Shown here in pieces: positions 17,519-25,926 of a DNA stretch of 64,000 bases. The notes under the pieces were generated by a model. The model had not been told where the DNA came from. It was given only the letters and a program-made list of their open reading frames with translations, and made no database searches. This DNA is from Salinilacustrithrix flava (GTDB taxonomy: Bacteria; Actinomycetota; Acidimicrobiia; Acidimicrobiales; Salinilacustritrichaceae): positions 62,001-126,000 of the forward strand of contig JAMYFF010000004.1 in the NCBI GenBank assembly GCA_024128875.1, in the 5' to 3' direction. Numbering within the stretch: position 1 is the stretch's first letter; each line of letters opens with the position of its first letter. A program made the position numbers and the translations under genes.

Positions 17519-18184
17519 GTGCGATCGCAGCTCCGTCGGCTCGCACGAGCGATCCGCGCCGAACCGCTCCGGTCGATCGTCATCGTGGTCGTGCTCGTCG
17601 ACGTCGCCCTGCTGCTCGTCCATCCGCTCTACTCGGCATCGGCGTCAGGCTTGCGCGGTGACCTGCGGCTGCGGCTGGACAAGGATCGCGGGTTCGCAGA
17701 GCTGTTCGGCGCACTGCAGCTGGTGGTGGCGGCGATCCTGCTGGTCGAGCGTTGGGTGCGGCGTCGGTCGTGGGTCGCCCTCGGGTGGGCGATCGCGCTC
17801 GTCGCCCTCGTCCTCGACGACCTGTTCGAGGGGCACGAGGAGTTCGGTCGTCAGTTCGACCTGTTCGACGCTGCCCTGGGAGCGGTCGATGCGAAGCGTG
17901 CCCGGGAGGTCGTCGCCATGGCGGTGCTGGGGATCGTGCTGCTGGCTGTCGTCGCGATCACCCACCACGCCTCGGGGCGGCCGGAGCGAGCCTGGTCCTT
18001 GACGATGGCGGGGGCAGCGAGCCTGCTCCTGACCGCGGCCGTCGGGCTGGACGTCGTGCACGATGAGGCGTCCGCGGGGACGTGGCTCAGCGGGCTCCTG
18101 ACCATCGCCGAGGACGGAGGTGAGCTGCTCGCCATGACCGCGCTGTCCGTGACCGCGCTCGCATGGGCGCGGTCGACGACCTGA
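17519..18184 (+). CDS. Integral membrane protein of unknown function
   Basis: 221 residues from GTG 17519, not recognised as a known family. Predicted by eye to span the membrane five times: SIVIVVVLVDVALLLVHPL, LFGALQLVVAAILLVERW, VALGWAIALVALVLDDLF, VVAMAVLGIVLLAVVAIT and AGAASLLLTAAVGLDVVH, with a last moderately hydrophobic stretch near the C-terminus. Charged residues sit next to spans (DDLFEGHEEFGRQ and HDEASAGTW), suggesting polar sites at the membrane face. It starts 17 bp after the GNAT gene and is followed 40 bp later by the PqqD-like gene, so it likely belongs to the same transcript. Confidence 0.65.
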   Translation: MRSQLRRLARAIRAEPLRSIVIVVVLVDVALLLVHPLYSASASGLRGDLRLRLDKDRGFAELFGALQLVVAAILLVERWVRRRSWVALGWAIALVALVLDDLFEGHEEFGRQFDLFDAALGAVDAKRAREVVAMAVLGIVLLAVVAITHHASGRPERAWSLTMAGAASLLLTAAVGLDVVHDEASAGTWLSGLLTIAEDGGELLAMTALSVTALAWARSTT

Positions 18185-18223
18185 TGACTGCGGCGTCTCC
18201 ACCGCCCGGACACGTCGGCCATC

Positions 18224-18502
18224 ATGGTGGGCGAGATGGTGTCGACGCAGGAGGGGACGGGTCCAGTGGTGGCGCAGGCGCCGCTCGTGTGGCGCTCGAC
18301 GCTGCGGGGGGTGCTCGTCCTCGACGACGAGGCCCGACTCCTGCAAGGTCTGGGAGCAGCGGTCTGGATCGCGCTCGCTGACGGACCGCTCGCTCCCGAC
18401 GACGTGCACCGCGACCTGCAGAGCTGGGGCATGGATGCCGATCGAGATCAGCTGGAAAGCGCGATCGCCGCCCTCGTCGATGCCGGCCTCCTCGTCTCGT
18501 GA
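18224..18502 (+). CDS. PqqD-like small protein
   Basis: 92 residues. The pattern of a short beta start (PLVWRSTLRGVLVLDD), an LLQGLGAAVWIALADGP helix and a C-terminal winged-helix-like stretch (LESAIAALVDAGLLVS) matches the PqqD fold, which binds leader peptides in RiPP pathways but also occurs beside nucleotidyltransferases in surface-polysaccharide loci. It overlaps the start of the nucleotidyltransferase gene by 4 bases (GTGA at 18499-18502), a pairing often seen for these two families. ATG 18224 is used; ATG 18236 (MVSTQE) is an alternative. No RiPP precursor or radical-SAM gene is visible near it, so a peptide role is unsupported. Confidence 0.65.
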   Translation: MVGEMVSTQEGTGPVVAQAPLVWRSTLRGVLVLDDEARLLQGLGAAVWIALADGPLAPDDVHRDLQSWGMDADRDQLESAIAALVDAGLLVS

Positions 18503-19521
18503 TGGACCCCACGACGGCCCTGCAGGGTTGCTGCCGCTGGGCGGTCGGCGCACAGCCCGTCCCCGGGCTCGAAGCGCTTCCCGACGATGAGTGGCACCGG
18601 CTCGTCAGGGAAGCCAGGACCGAGCGACTCATCGGGCTCTTGGCCGCCGCCGTTGGTGAGTGCACTGACCTCTCCGACGAGCGTCGCGAGCAGGTGAGCG
18701 TGATCGAGTCTGAGTGGGCGCTCCACACGTTGCGGGCCGAGCGGGCGATGTTGGAGGCGGTCGATCTCCTGGATCGCGCGGGGATACCGCAGCGCGTCCT
18801 GAAGGGGTCAGTCTTCGCCCACGCCTACTGGCCGGCGCCGCACCTGCGGGTGTTCGCCGATGCCGACGTGCTCGTGCCGTCCGAAGCGATGGACGACGCG
18901 GTTGCTGCCGTGATCGCCGGGGGCGGCACGCGCATCCTCCCGCAGGTGCGGCCCGGCTTCGACCGACGATTCGGGAAGTCGGTGACCCTGCGCAACGCCG
19001 ACGGGATCGAGATCGACCTCCACCGCACGCTCGTCGCCGGACCGCACACCTTCCTGGTTCCCGAAGCCGACCTGTGGGTGGAACCGTCGACGGTGGAGGT
19101 GGCGGGCCGGCAGATCCCGGTCTTCCCGCCGCCGCTGCAGCTGGTGCACGCCGCCGCCCACGTGGTGGCGTCCGTCGTGCCGAGGGCCTCGAGCGTGCTC
19201 GATCTCGCCTTCACCGGTTCGCGGGCCGATCTCGACCAGGCGGCCGAGGTGGCCACTCGCTGGAAGCTCCGAGCAGTGGTCCGTGATGCAGGTGCACGCT
19301 TGGGGCGCCTGCTCGGCGCAGATGGGGGCGAGGTCGCCGCGTGGGCAACGGCCCTCGAGCCGTCGGCGGAGGAGGAACACCTGTTGACCCTGTTCACCGG
19401 CCAGCGCTCGTTCCGGCGCAGCGCACTGGCCGCGGTGCCGTACATCCCGCGCCGTCGAGACAAGGCCCGGTTCCTCGGGTCGCTGGCGTTCCCGTCGAAA
19501 GCGCACCGTCGAGCGCGCTGA
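18499..19521 (+). CDS. Nucleotidyltransferase family protein (NTP_transf_5 type)
   Basis: 340 residues, starting at GTG 18499 inside the end of the PqqD-like gene. Residues ~1-85 are helical. The nucleotidyltransferase core then shows VLKGSVFAHAYWPAPHLRVF followed by ADADVLVPSEAMDDAV (the paired metal aspartates) and a third acidic strand GIEIDLHRTLV, which is the layout of PF14907-type uncharacterised nucleotidyltransferases. The C-terminal half is helical (LVHAAAHVVASVVPRASSVLDLA). Such proteins accompany PqqD-like proteins and asparagine-synthase homologues in polysaccharide or peptide loci; the substrate is not known. It ends 41 bp before the S9 peptidase start. Confidence 0.78.
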   Translation: MMDPTTALQGCCRWAVGAQPVPGLEALPDDEWHRLVREARTERLIGLLAAAVGECTDLSDERREQVSVIESEWALHTLRAERAMLEAVDLLDRAGIPQRVLKGSVFAHAYWPAPHLRVFADADVLVPSEAMDDAVAAVIAGGGTRILPQVRPGFDRRFGKSVTLRNADGIEIDLHRTLVAGPHTFLVPEADLWVEPSTVEVAGRQIPVFPPPLQLVHAAAHVVASVVPRASSVLDLAFTGSRADLDQAAEVATRWKLRAVVRDAGARLGRLLGADGGEVAAWATALEPSAEEEHLLTLFTGQRSFRRSALAAVPYIPRRRDKARFLGSLAFPSKAHRRAR

Positions 19522-19562
19522 GACCCGTTCGAGCGGTCAGGGCGTACCGGTACGTTGGCCGC

Positions 19563-21506
19563 ATGCCTCACTCCACCATCCCGCACGGTGAATGGCCGTC
19601 CCCGATCACCCCGGACCTGGTGGTCGCCGCATCGGTGTCGCTCGGCGAGGTCCTGCTGGACGGGCCTGATGTGTGCTGGAGCGAGCTGCGGCCCGCCGAG
19701 GGCGGGCGGGTACAGGTCGTCCGGCGCACATCCGATGGCGCGAACCACGACCTGCTGCCCGAGGGGTTCAGCGCCCGGACCCGCGTCCACGAGTACGGCG
19801 GCGGCGCCTGGCTGGTGGACGACGGCCGGCTGTACTTCACCAACTGGACCGACCAGCGCCTGCACCGGCTCGCGGTCGACGACGCTGGCGGCACGCCCGA
19901 GCCGATCACGCCCGAGCCGCCGACCCCGGCCGCGTACCGGTACGCCGACATGCGGGTGCTCGACGGCTTCGTCATCTGCGTGATGGAGCGCCACGACACC
20001 GGTGGCGAGGCAGCGAACGAGATCGTCGCTGTTCCGGTGGACGGCTCCGGCCCACCCCAGGTCCTCGTGACGGGTCCGGACTTCGTGGCCAACCCGCGTC
20101 TGTCGCCGAGCGGCATGCAGCTGGTGTGGATCCAGTGGGACCACCCGAACATGCCGTGGGACTCCACCGAGCTCTGCGCGGCGGCGATCGAGGTCGTCGA
20201 CGGCACGGTTCGGATCGGGGAGACCCAGGTCGTCGCCGGTGGGCCGGGCGAGTCGGTGATCCAGCCGGTCTTCCGCGCCGACGGCGAGCTGCACTTCCTG
20301 TCCGATCGGACGGACTGGTGGAACGCGTACGCCGTCACCGAGGCCGCCATCGTCGAGCGCACGCAGCTCGAAGCCGAGATCGGCACGCCCCAGTGGGTGT
20401 TCGGCATGGCCCGGTACGGCTTCCTGGCCGATGGGCGGATGGTGCTCGCCTACGCCAGCGATGGCCTCGATCGACTGGCCGTGCTCGGCCTCGACGGGTC
20501 GGTCACGGACCTGGACCTGCCGTACACCGAGATCGCGTCGGTCGCCGTTCGGCAGACGTCGGTCGTGTTCGTCGGTGCCGGCTTCGACCGGGAGGCGGTC
20601 GTGGTCGAGGTGCCGATCGAGGGTGATGTGAACGCCCCGGTGGCCGGCGAGCCAACGGTGCTGCGTGAGGCGCGCGACCTCGGGCTCGATCCGGCGTGGT
20701 TCTCGGTGGCCGAGTCGGTGTCGTTCCCCTCCGGGTCGGCCGGCGAGCGGACCGCCCACGCCCTCTACTACCCGCCGAGCAACCCGGACGTCGAGCCACC
20801 CGAAGGGGAAGCGCCGCCCCTGCTGGTGCTGATCCACGGCGGCCCGACGGCCATGGCCCGGGGTCGACTCGACCTGGCCAAGCAGTACTGGACGAGCCGG
20901 GGCTTCGCCCTCGTCGACGTGAACTACGGCGGCTCCACCGGCTACGGCCGTCCGTACCGGGAGCTGCTCCAGGGCAGATGGGGCATCGTCGACGTCGAGG
21001 ACTGCATCTCCGCTGCCACCCACCTGGCCGAGCAGGGCCTGGCCGATCCGGAGCGCCTCTGCATCCGGGGCGGTTCGGCGGGCGGGTTCACCGTGCTCGC
21101 TGCGCTGGTCCAGTCCGACGTGTTCGCTGCCGGCGCGTCGTCCTACGGCGTCGCTGACCTGACCGCGCTGGCCGAGGAGACCCACAAGTTCGAGTCCCGC
21201 TACCTCGACGGCCTGGTCGGCCCGTACCCGGAGGCCAAGTCGGTCTACGAGGAGCGGTCGCCCATCAACCACGTCGACCAGCTCGACTCGCCGCTCATCG
21301 TGTTCCAGGGCCTGGAGGACGAGATCGTCCCCCCGAACCAGTCCGAGATGGTGGTGGAGGCGCTGCAGGCCAAGGGCGTCACCGTCGAGTACCACCCCTT
21401 CGAGGGGGAGCAGCACGGCTTCCGGAAGTCCGAGACGGTCATCGCCGTCCTCGAGGCGGAGCTGGCCTTCTACGGCCGGGTGCTGGGGTTCACGCCGGCG
21501 TCCTGA
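19563..21506 (+). CDS. S9 family (prolyl oligopeptidase-type) acyl-peptidase
   Basis: 647 residues from ATG 19563; the open frame upstream overlaps the nucleotidyltransferase and has no family match. The N-terminal two thirds is a beta-propeller-like region (repeats such as RVHEYGGGAWLVDDGRLYFT and EPVFRADG-type strands). The C-terminal alpha/beta hydrolase has the oxyanion loop LLVLIHGGPTAM, the nucleophile motif GGSAGGF (Ser about residue 504), an aspartate in GLEDEIVPPNQ (about 585) and the histidine in EQHGF (about 617). It hydrolyses short peptides or N-acyl amino acids. No signal peptide, so cytoplasmic. Its 3' end overlaps the end of the convergent amidase gene by 17 bases. Confidence 0.9.
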   Translation: MPHSTIPHGEWPSPITPDLVVAASVSLGEVLLDGPDVCWSELRPAEGGRVQVVRRTSDGANHDLLPEGFSARTRVHEYGGGAWLVDDGRLYFTNWTDQRLHRLAVDDAGGTPEPITPEPPTPAAYRYADMRVLDGFVICVMERHDTGGEAANEIVAVPVDGSGPPQVLVTGPDFVANPRLSPSGMQLVWIQWDHPNMPWDSTELCAAAIEVVDGTVRIGETQVVAGGPGESVIQPVFRADGELHFLSDRTDWWNAYAVTEAAIVERTQLEAEIGTPQWVFGMARYGFLADGRMVLAYASDGLDRLAVLGLDGSVTDLDLPYTEIASVAVRQTSVVFVGAGFDREAVVVEVPIEGDVNAPVAGEPTVLREARDLGLDPAWFSVAESVSFPSGSAGERTAHALYYPPSNPDVEPPEGEAPPLLVLIHGGPTAMARGRLDLAKQYWTSRGFALVDVNYGGSTGYGRPYRELLQGRWGIVDVEDCISAATHLAEQGLADPERLCIRGGSAGGFTVLAALVQSDVFAAGASSYGVADLTALAEETHKFESRYLDGLVGPYPEAKSVYEERSPINHVDQLDSPLIVFQGLEDEIVPPNQSEMVVEALQAKGVTVEYHPFEGEQHGFRKSETVIAVLEAELAFYGRVLGFTPAS

Positions 21507-22473
21507 GCAGCTCCGGGTCCTCGCAGCCGGCCGACCCGCCACCACCGCCGGCGGACTCGGTGGCCTGCAGCGGCGGCAGGTAGCCGCTGCCGGCGTAGGG
21601 GGACTCGAGCCAGGCGACGATCGCATCGGTGATCGCCTGGGCCTCGGCCTGGCGCACGTCGTCACGGAGCAACAGCGACGCCTCCGGCTCGTGGGACATG
21701 TACATCGCTTCGGCCAGCACCGCCGGCACGCCCTCCGAGCCGCGCAGGACGCCGTAGAAGTCGCCGCCGTCCTCGCCCAACCGGGACCGCACGCCGGTGG
21801 CGTTGCCGCCGGACCAGGTGTCGGAGAAGGGGGCCATCGCCTCCTGCAGCTGTTCGAACAGGACGCCGGCGAACCGGGCCGACTCCGGTGTCTGGTGCTG
21901 GTGGTACACCTGCACGCCCGGCCGGTCGGCGGTGCGGGTGGGGCCGCCGTTGTGGTGGATCGAGATGAACAGCAGCGGCGCGAGCCCCTGGGCGATGGCG
22001 GCGCGGGTCTCGAGGGTGACCCGGGTGTCGTCGTTCCGGGTGAGCGCGACCGTGGCGCCTTCCTCCTCGAGGAGGGCCTTCGCCTTGAGGGCCACGTCGA
22101 GGTTCAGCTCGGCCTCGACGACGCCGCTCGGGCCGATGGCGCCGGTCTCCCGTCCACCGTGACCGGGATCGATCACGACGTGGGCGCCGGTGAGCCGCTC
22201 GCCGTCGACGGTCGCGGTGTTGGCGCACGGGGTCAGGACGGTCCAGGCGCCGTCGCTGCCACCGGTGATCGGCAGCACGAGCCCCTCGAGGAGCACGGCG
22301 CCGGCGCCCGAGGTCGGGACCGGCCCGAAGACCGACGGCTCGGTGGTGTCCGTCGTGTCGGGGACCACGGCGATGTCGTCCTCGACGGAGCGACCGAAGA
22401 TCGCCCATGCCAGCGCGATCAGGACGAGCGAAGCGAGCGCGAGGCGCGCGAGGGGAGGGAGGCGGGCGAACAT
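21490..22473 (-). CDS. N-acetylmuramoyl-L-alanine amidase (Amidase_3), membrane-anchored
   Basis: 327 residues. The N-terminal hydrophobic segment LALASLVLIALAWAIFGRSV is an uncleaved signal anchor, so the enzyme acts on peptidoglycan outside the membrane. The catalytic domain (about 95-295) has the zinc ligands in VVIDPGHGGRETGAIG, an acidic ligand in VVEAELNLDVA, FISIHHNGGPT, and the catalytic glutamate in VLAEAMYMSHEPEASLL. A Gly-rich tail with one Cys follows. It cleaves the bond between N-acetylmuramate and L-alanine during cell-wall turnover. The gene is the end of a minus-strand stretch; a GT4 gene starts upstream of it in the same direction after ~45 bp. Confidence 0.92.
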   Translation of the reverse strand: MFARLPPLARLALASLVLIALAWAIFGRSVEDDIAVVPDTTDTTEPSVFGPVPTSGAGAVLLEGLVLPITGGSDGAWTVLTPCANTATVDGERLTGAHVVIDPGHGGRETGAIGPSGVVEAELNLDVALKAKALLEEEGATVALTRNDDTRVTLETRAAIAQGLAPLLFISIHHNGGPTRTADRPGVQVYHQHQTPESARFAGVLFEQLQEAMAPFSDTWSGGNATGVRSRLGEDGGDFYGVLRGSEGVPAVLAEAMYMSHEPEASLLLRDDVRQAEAQAITDAIVAWLESPYAGSGYLPPLQATESAGGGGGSAGCEDPELLRTPA

Positions 22474-22518
22474 GGTCGCATGAGTCGTACCCAGCCAGGG
22501 GCCGGATGAGTTGGCGGG

Positions 22519-23643
22519 TCAGGGACCGGCGTAGGTGGCAAGGGTGCGGTCGATGACCGCCTGCTGGTCGAAGTCCGCCTTCGCCTTGGCCAACGCAGCC
22601 TCCGACATCGATGCCCGCAGGTCGGGGTCGTCGAGGAGCCGCTCGATGTTGGCCTGCAAGGCAGCAGCGCTGCGGACCGGGCCGAGGAGGCCGGTGGTGC
22701 CGTGGTCGACGACCTGGCGGCAGCCCCGGATGTCGCAGGCGACGATGGGCAACCCGGTGGCGGCGGCCTCCATGGCCGAGCGGGGGAAGCCCTCTCGGTG
22801 GCTGGCCAGCACGTAGACGTCGAAGGCCTGGTAGAGGCGCTCGGGGTCGTCTCGGTGGCCGAGGAAGCGGACGCCGGCGGCCTCCGCGGCATCGACGTCG
22901 GCGCGGGAGAGGGGGTCGCCCTTGTCGGGGTCGAACGGGCCGGCGACCACGAAGGTGACGTCGTCCCGGGTGCCGAGGATGGTGCGGGCGGCGTCGAGGA
23001 GCTCGGCGTAGCCCTTCTCCCACACGAGCCGCCCGACCGCGCCGACCACGATCGTGCCGTCGTCGATGCCGAGCTCGGTGCGGACCTCGGCACGGAGGGT
23101 GGGATCGGGGCGGAAGCGGTCGAGGTCGATGCCGTTGCCGAGCACCTGCAGCTTGCGGCCCGGCACCCGGAGTCGCAGCAATGTGGCGACATCCTCCTCG
23201 TTCTGGACCAGCTCGGCGTGAGAGAACGCGGCGGCGACGCGCTCGAGGGCGTAGACGGGCAGCTTGCGGGCCCAGCGGTCCTGGGGCTGGGCGTAGAGCC
23301 CGTGCTGGGTGTTGACCACGAGCGGCACCCGGGCGAGGCGGGCGGCGATGCGGCCGTAGACGCCGGGCTTGGGGTTGTGGGTGTGGACGACGTCGGGGCG
23401 CAGCCGCCGGAACAGGCGGTACAGCTCGAGCAGTGCTCTCAGGTCTTCGAGCGGGGCGGTGGCCCGGGTGGCGTGCTCGAGCGGGTGGTGGACGATGCCG
23501 TCGGCCTCGAGGGCAGCGACGTACGGGCCGGGGGCCGATGCGGTGTGCACCTCGTAGCCCGCGTCCTGGAACGCCCGCAGCTGCGGCCCGAGGAGCAGCT
23601 CCAGGCTGATGTCGGTGGTGGTGACGTGGAGGAGCCTCGGCAT
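22519..23643 (-). CDS. Glycosyltransferase family 4
   Basis: 374 residues from ATG 23643 (MPRLLHVTTTDISLELLLGP); the longer open frame to 23982 runs through the upstream gene. It looks like the WbpL-partner/N-acetylglucosaminyl-type GT4 found next to sugar phosphotransferases: VVHTHNPKPGVYGRIAAR, VVNTQHGLYAQP, VLGNGIDLDRFRPDP, GAVGRLVWEKGYAELLDA and the E-x7-E stretch SHREGFPRSAMEAAATGLPIV. It is divergent from the small protein, deacetylase and sugar transferase genes, which suggests it adds the second sugar after the PglC-type enzyme starts the repeat unit; that order is inferred. Confidence 0.9.
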   Translation of the reverse strand: MPRLLHVTTTDISLELLLGPQLRAFQDAGYEVHTASAPGPYVAALEADGIVHHPLEHATRATAPLEDLRALLELYRLFRRLRPDVVHTHNPKPGVYGRIAARLARVPLVVNTQHGLYAQPQDRWARKLPVYALERVAAAFSHAELVQNEEDVATLLRLRVPGRKLQVLGNGIDLDRFRPDPTLRAEVRTELGIDDGTIVVGAVGRLVWEKGYAELLDAARTILGTRDDVTFVVAGPFDPDKGDPLSRADVDAAEAAGVRFLGHRDDPERLYQAFDVYVLASHREGFPRSAMEAAATGLPIVACDIRGCRQVVDHGTTGLLGPVRSAAALQANIERLLDDPDLRASMSEAALAKAKADFDQQAVIDRTLATYAGP

Positions 23644-23751
23644 CGGCGTCGGAGCGTAGGTGTCAGAGGTCGTCCGTAGGTTCGGTGCCAGCGCCACGGT
23701 GCACTCGAGCGGATCGACGCTCCTTCGGAGGAATACCCTGGAGATGGTGAC

Positions 23752-24045
23752 GTGGCGATCAGCGAGCACGACCGGTACGAGCTGCACAAGTGGCTCATCG
23801 ACCACGCCGGTGAACAGGTGGCAGAAACGATGATGGCGCACCTGCCTCCCACGGGGTGGGCCGACGTCGCGACGAAGCGGGACCTGGAGCTCCTCGCAGC
23901 GACCCTGCGCGGCGAGATGCACGAGCTGCGGGGTGAGATGCACCTGATGCGGGCCGACTTCAACGAGAAGCTTCGGGGCCACCTGACCGTCATCGTCGGC
24001 CTGAACATCTCATTGGCCGGCGCTGTGGTCGCCTTCCTGCGCTGA
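23752..24045 (+). CDS. Small coiled-coil protein with C-terminal membrane span
   Basis: 97 residues from GTG 23752, with GGAG about 10 bases upstream. The first half is charged and helical; the middle has a heptad-like coiled coil (KRDLELLAATLRGEMHELRGEMHLM) in which the sequence LRGEMH is repeated. The end (TVIVGLNISLAGAVVAFLR) is a single membrane span. This layout resembles DUF1640-type and other short coiled-coil membrane proteins. It shares one base with the next start (TGATG at 24043-24047), so it is co-translated with the deacetylase. Function unknown; a scaffold for membrane enzymes is possible. Confidence 0.7.
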   Translation: MAISEHDRYELHKWLIDHAGEQVAETMMAHLPPTGWADVATKRDLELLAATLRGEMHELRGEMHLMRADFNEKLRGHLTVIVGLNISLAGAVVAFLR

Positions 24046-24860
24046 TGGGCAAGGCCGCTGCGGCCCTCAAGCGGGCCACGGTCCTGCAGGACCGGGTGCG
24101 TCCCGCCCCGGCCGGCGTCACGATCCTCATCTACCACCGCGTCGGTGCCCGCACGCCGATGAGCGTGGACCTGCCGACGTCGCTGTTCGACGAGCAGATG
24201 GCGTTCCTGGCCGAGCGCTGCCGGGTGCTGTCCCTGACCGACGCGGCCGAGCTGCTGGAGGCGGGGGAGCAGCCGCCCGACCATCGGCCCCACGTGGTGG
24301 TCACCTTCGACGACGGCACGGCGGACTTCGTGGAGGAGGCGCTGCCCGTCCTCGAGCGCCACGGCGTGCCCGCCACCTACTACCTGGCCACCCAGTTCAT
24401 CGACCGCCAGCTGCCGTTCCCCGACGACGGTGTCGCGCTGACGTGGGACGCCGCGAAGGAGATGGTCGCGTCCGGTCTGGTCGACATCGGCTCCCACACC
24501 CACACGCACGCCCTGCTCGACCGCATCCCACCGACCGAGGCCGCCCACGAGCTGGACCGGTCGATCGCCGTCATCGAGACGCACCTCGGCGTCACGCCCG
24601 AGCACTTCGCCTACCCCAAGGCGTTGCTCGGATCACCGCAGAACGAGTTCGAGGTCCGCAGGCGGTTCCGCACCGCCACCATCGGCCGGACCCGGCCGAA
24701 CCCCTGGGTGGGGTCGGACCTCCACCGCCTAACGCGGTCGCCGATCCAGGTGTCCGACGGCATGGACTACTTCGAGCGCAAGGTCCGGGGCGGCATGCGC
24801 CTCGAGAACGACGTGCGCGACCTGGTGAACCGCTGGCGGTACCGGGGCGCATCCAGTTGA
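24045..24860 (+). CDS. NodB-type polysaccharide deacetylase
   Basis: 271 residues, carbohydrate esterase family 4. Motif 1 is VVVTFDDGTADFVEEAL with the catalytic-base and metal aspartates; motif 2 is DIGSHTHTHALLDRI with the two metal histidines; then EHFAYPKALLGS. The N-terminal VTILIYHRVGARTPMSVD is typical of the family. It has no signal peptide, so it may deacetylate a cytoplasmic, lipid-linked N-acetyl sugar. The stop overlaps the TTG start of the sugar transferase by 4 bases (TTGA), which ties the two enzymes together. Confidence 0.9.
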   Translation: MGKAAAALKRATVLQDRVRPAPAGVTILIYHRVGARTPMSVDLPTSLFDEQMAFLAERCRVLSLTDAAELLEAGEQPPDHRPHVVVTFDDGTADFVEEALPVLERHGVPATYYLATQFIDRQLPFPDDGVALTWDAAKEMVASGLVDIGSHTHTHALLDRIPPTEAAHELDRSIAVIETHLGVTPEHFAYPKALLGSPQNEFEVRRRFRTATIGRTRPNPWVGSDLHRLTRSPIQVSDGMDYFERKVRGGMRLENDVRDLVNRWRYRGASS

Positions 24861-25450
24861 AGCGGGCCTTCGACGTCGTCGTCGCTGGTGCCGCGCTCGT
24901 CGTGCTCTCGCCGGTGCTCGCCGTCGTCGCCGTGCTGGTCCGGCTGCGACTCGGGTCGCCCGTGCTGTTCCGCCAGGAGCGGGCCGGCCTCGGGGGCGCG
25001 CCGTTCGTGCTCACCAAGCTCCGCACCATGACCGACGAGCGGGGCCCCGACGGCGAGCTGCTGCCCGACGAGGAACGTCTACCGGCCTTCGGGTCGTTCC
25101 TGCGGTCGACGTCGCTGGACGAGCTGCCCGAGCTGGTGCACGTGCTGCGAGGGGAGATGAGCCTGGTCGGCCCCCGCCCGCTGCCGACCAAGTACCTGCC
25201 CCGCTACTCGCCCCGCCAGGCCCGTCGCCACGAGGTCCGCCCCGGCATCACCGGCTGGGCCCAGGTGAACGGCCGCAACGCCGCCGGGTGGGCCGAGCGC
25301 CTCGAGATGGACGTCTGGTACGTCGAGAACCGCAGCATGCTGCTCGACCTGAAGATCCTCTGGCGCACGCTCCGGGTCGTCGTGTCCCGGGAGGGCGTGG
25401 CCGAGGACGGCGCAGCGACCATGACCGAGTTCCTCGGGACGGACGAGTAG
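24857..25450 (+). CDS. Bacterial sugar transferase (PglC/WbaP-type phosphoglycosyl transferase), TTG start
   Basis: 197 residues, a short monotopic phosphoglycosyl transferase that moves a sugar-1-phosphate from UDP-sugar onto undecaprenyl phosphate, the first step of a repeat unit. The start is TTG 24857, inside the stop of the deacetylase gene; the first residues MKRAFDVVVAGAALVVLSPV form the re-entrant membrane helix of the family. Following are RLGSPVLFRQERAG, the catalytic Asp-Glu of TSLDELPELVHVLRGEMSLVGPRP (D-E in LDELP), YSPRQARRHEVRPGITGWAQ and NGRNAAGW. There is no extra N-terminal multi-span domain, so it is the PglC size class. It closes the polysaccharide locus. Confidence 0.9.
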   Translation: MKRAFDVVVAGAALVVLSPVLAVVAVLVRLRLGSPVLFRQERAGLGGAPFVLTKLRTMTDERGPDGELLPDEERLPAFGSFLRSTSLDELPELVHVLRGEMSLVGPRPLPTKYLPRYSPRQARRHEVRPGITGWAQVNGRNAAGWAERLEMDVWYVENRSMLLDLKILWRTLRVVVSREGVAEDGAATMTEFLGTDE

Positions 25451-25456
25451 CCGAGT

Positions 25457-25481
25457 CGTTCCGCCACCGCTGCCGGTTTCC
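25457..25481 (+). repeat. Dispersed intergenic repeat, diverged copy A
   Basis: CGTTCCGCCACCGCTGCCGG followed by TTTCC matches the family seen at 43043, 52937, 52965, 54001, 54051 and 56658 (consensus begins GCGTTCCGTGGTCGCTGCCA, then GTTTCC). It lies between the sugar transferase stop and the STAS gene. Confidence 0.55.
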
Positions 25482-25593
25482 GGGCCAGGTTGCGCCTGTG
25501 TTGCAGGTTGGTGGCAACGGGATCGATCCGGTCAGCGCGCACGTCAGAGGGGGTAGCGACCACCGCAGGTCGATCGCCCGAAGGGGGTGCACG

Positions 25594-25926
25594 ATGGTCA
25601 TCACGGACACGGTGAGCAGGCTCGGCTACGGCCAGACCAGGGTCACGCTGGAGCCACGAGGTGAGATCGACGCCGGCAGCGTCGACGAGCTGGCCGAGAT
25701 GGTGCGCGAGGCCCTGTGCAGCGGCGCCCACGAGGTCGACGTCGACCTGCGAGACGTGCCGTTCATGGACACCACGGCGCTCAAGGTCCTCGAGCAGGCC
25801 CGGGAGGTGCTCGGCGCCAACGGCGGGTACCTGTGCCTGCGCAACCCCACCCCCCAGGTGCGCCAGCTGCTCCGGCTCACCGCGTTCTGCCCCGGCCCGC
25901 CCGGTGACGTAGACCTCACCAGGTGA
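25594..25926 (+). CDS. STAS-domain protein, anti-anti-sigma factor type
   Basis: 110 residues from ATG 25594, with AAGGGGG just upstream. It is a single STAS domain: VTLEPRGEIDAGSVDELAEMV then VDVDLRDVPFMDTTALKVLEQA, where the D-T-T stretch corresponds to the D-S-S/T phosphorylatable loop of SpoIIAA/RsbV-type proteins. Such proteins bind an anti-sigma kinase when dephosphorylated and so free a sigma factor. No kinase or sigma gene is adjacent. Its stop overlaps the start of the thioesterase gene by 4 bases (GTGA). Confidence 0.8.
   Translation: MVITDTVSRLGYGQTRVTLEPRGEIDAGSVDELAEMVREALCSGAHEVDVDLRDVPFMDTTALKVLEQAREVLGANGGYLCLRNPTPQVRQLLRLTAFCPGPPGDVDLTR

Noticed and set aside
11716..19521. 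Lasso-peptide biosynthetic locus
   Set aside because: AsnB, PqqD-like and ABC exporter are present, but no B2 transglutaminase-like protease or precursor peptide was found and the genes are interleaved with glycosyltransferases.
18825..21665. 946-residue minus-strand open frame opposite the nucleotidyltransferase and S9 peptidase genes
   Set aside because: It is antisense to two well-supported genes and its translation is low-complexity His/Arg/Gly with no motif; a typical shadow frame in high-GC DNA.
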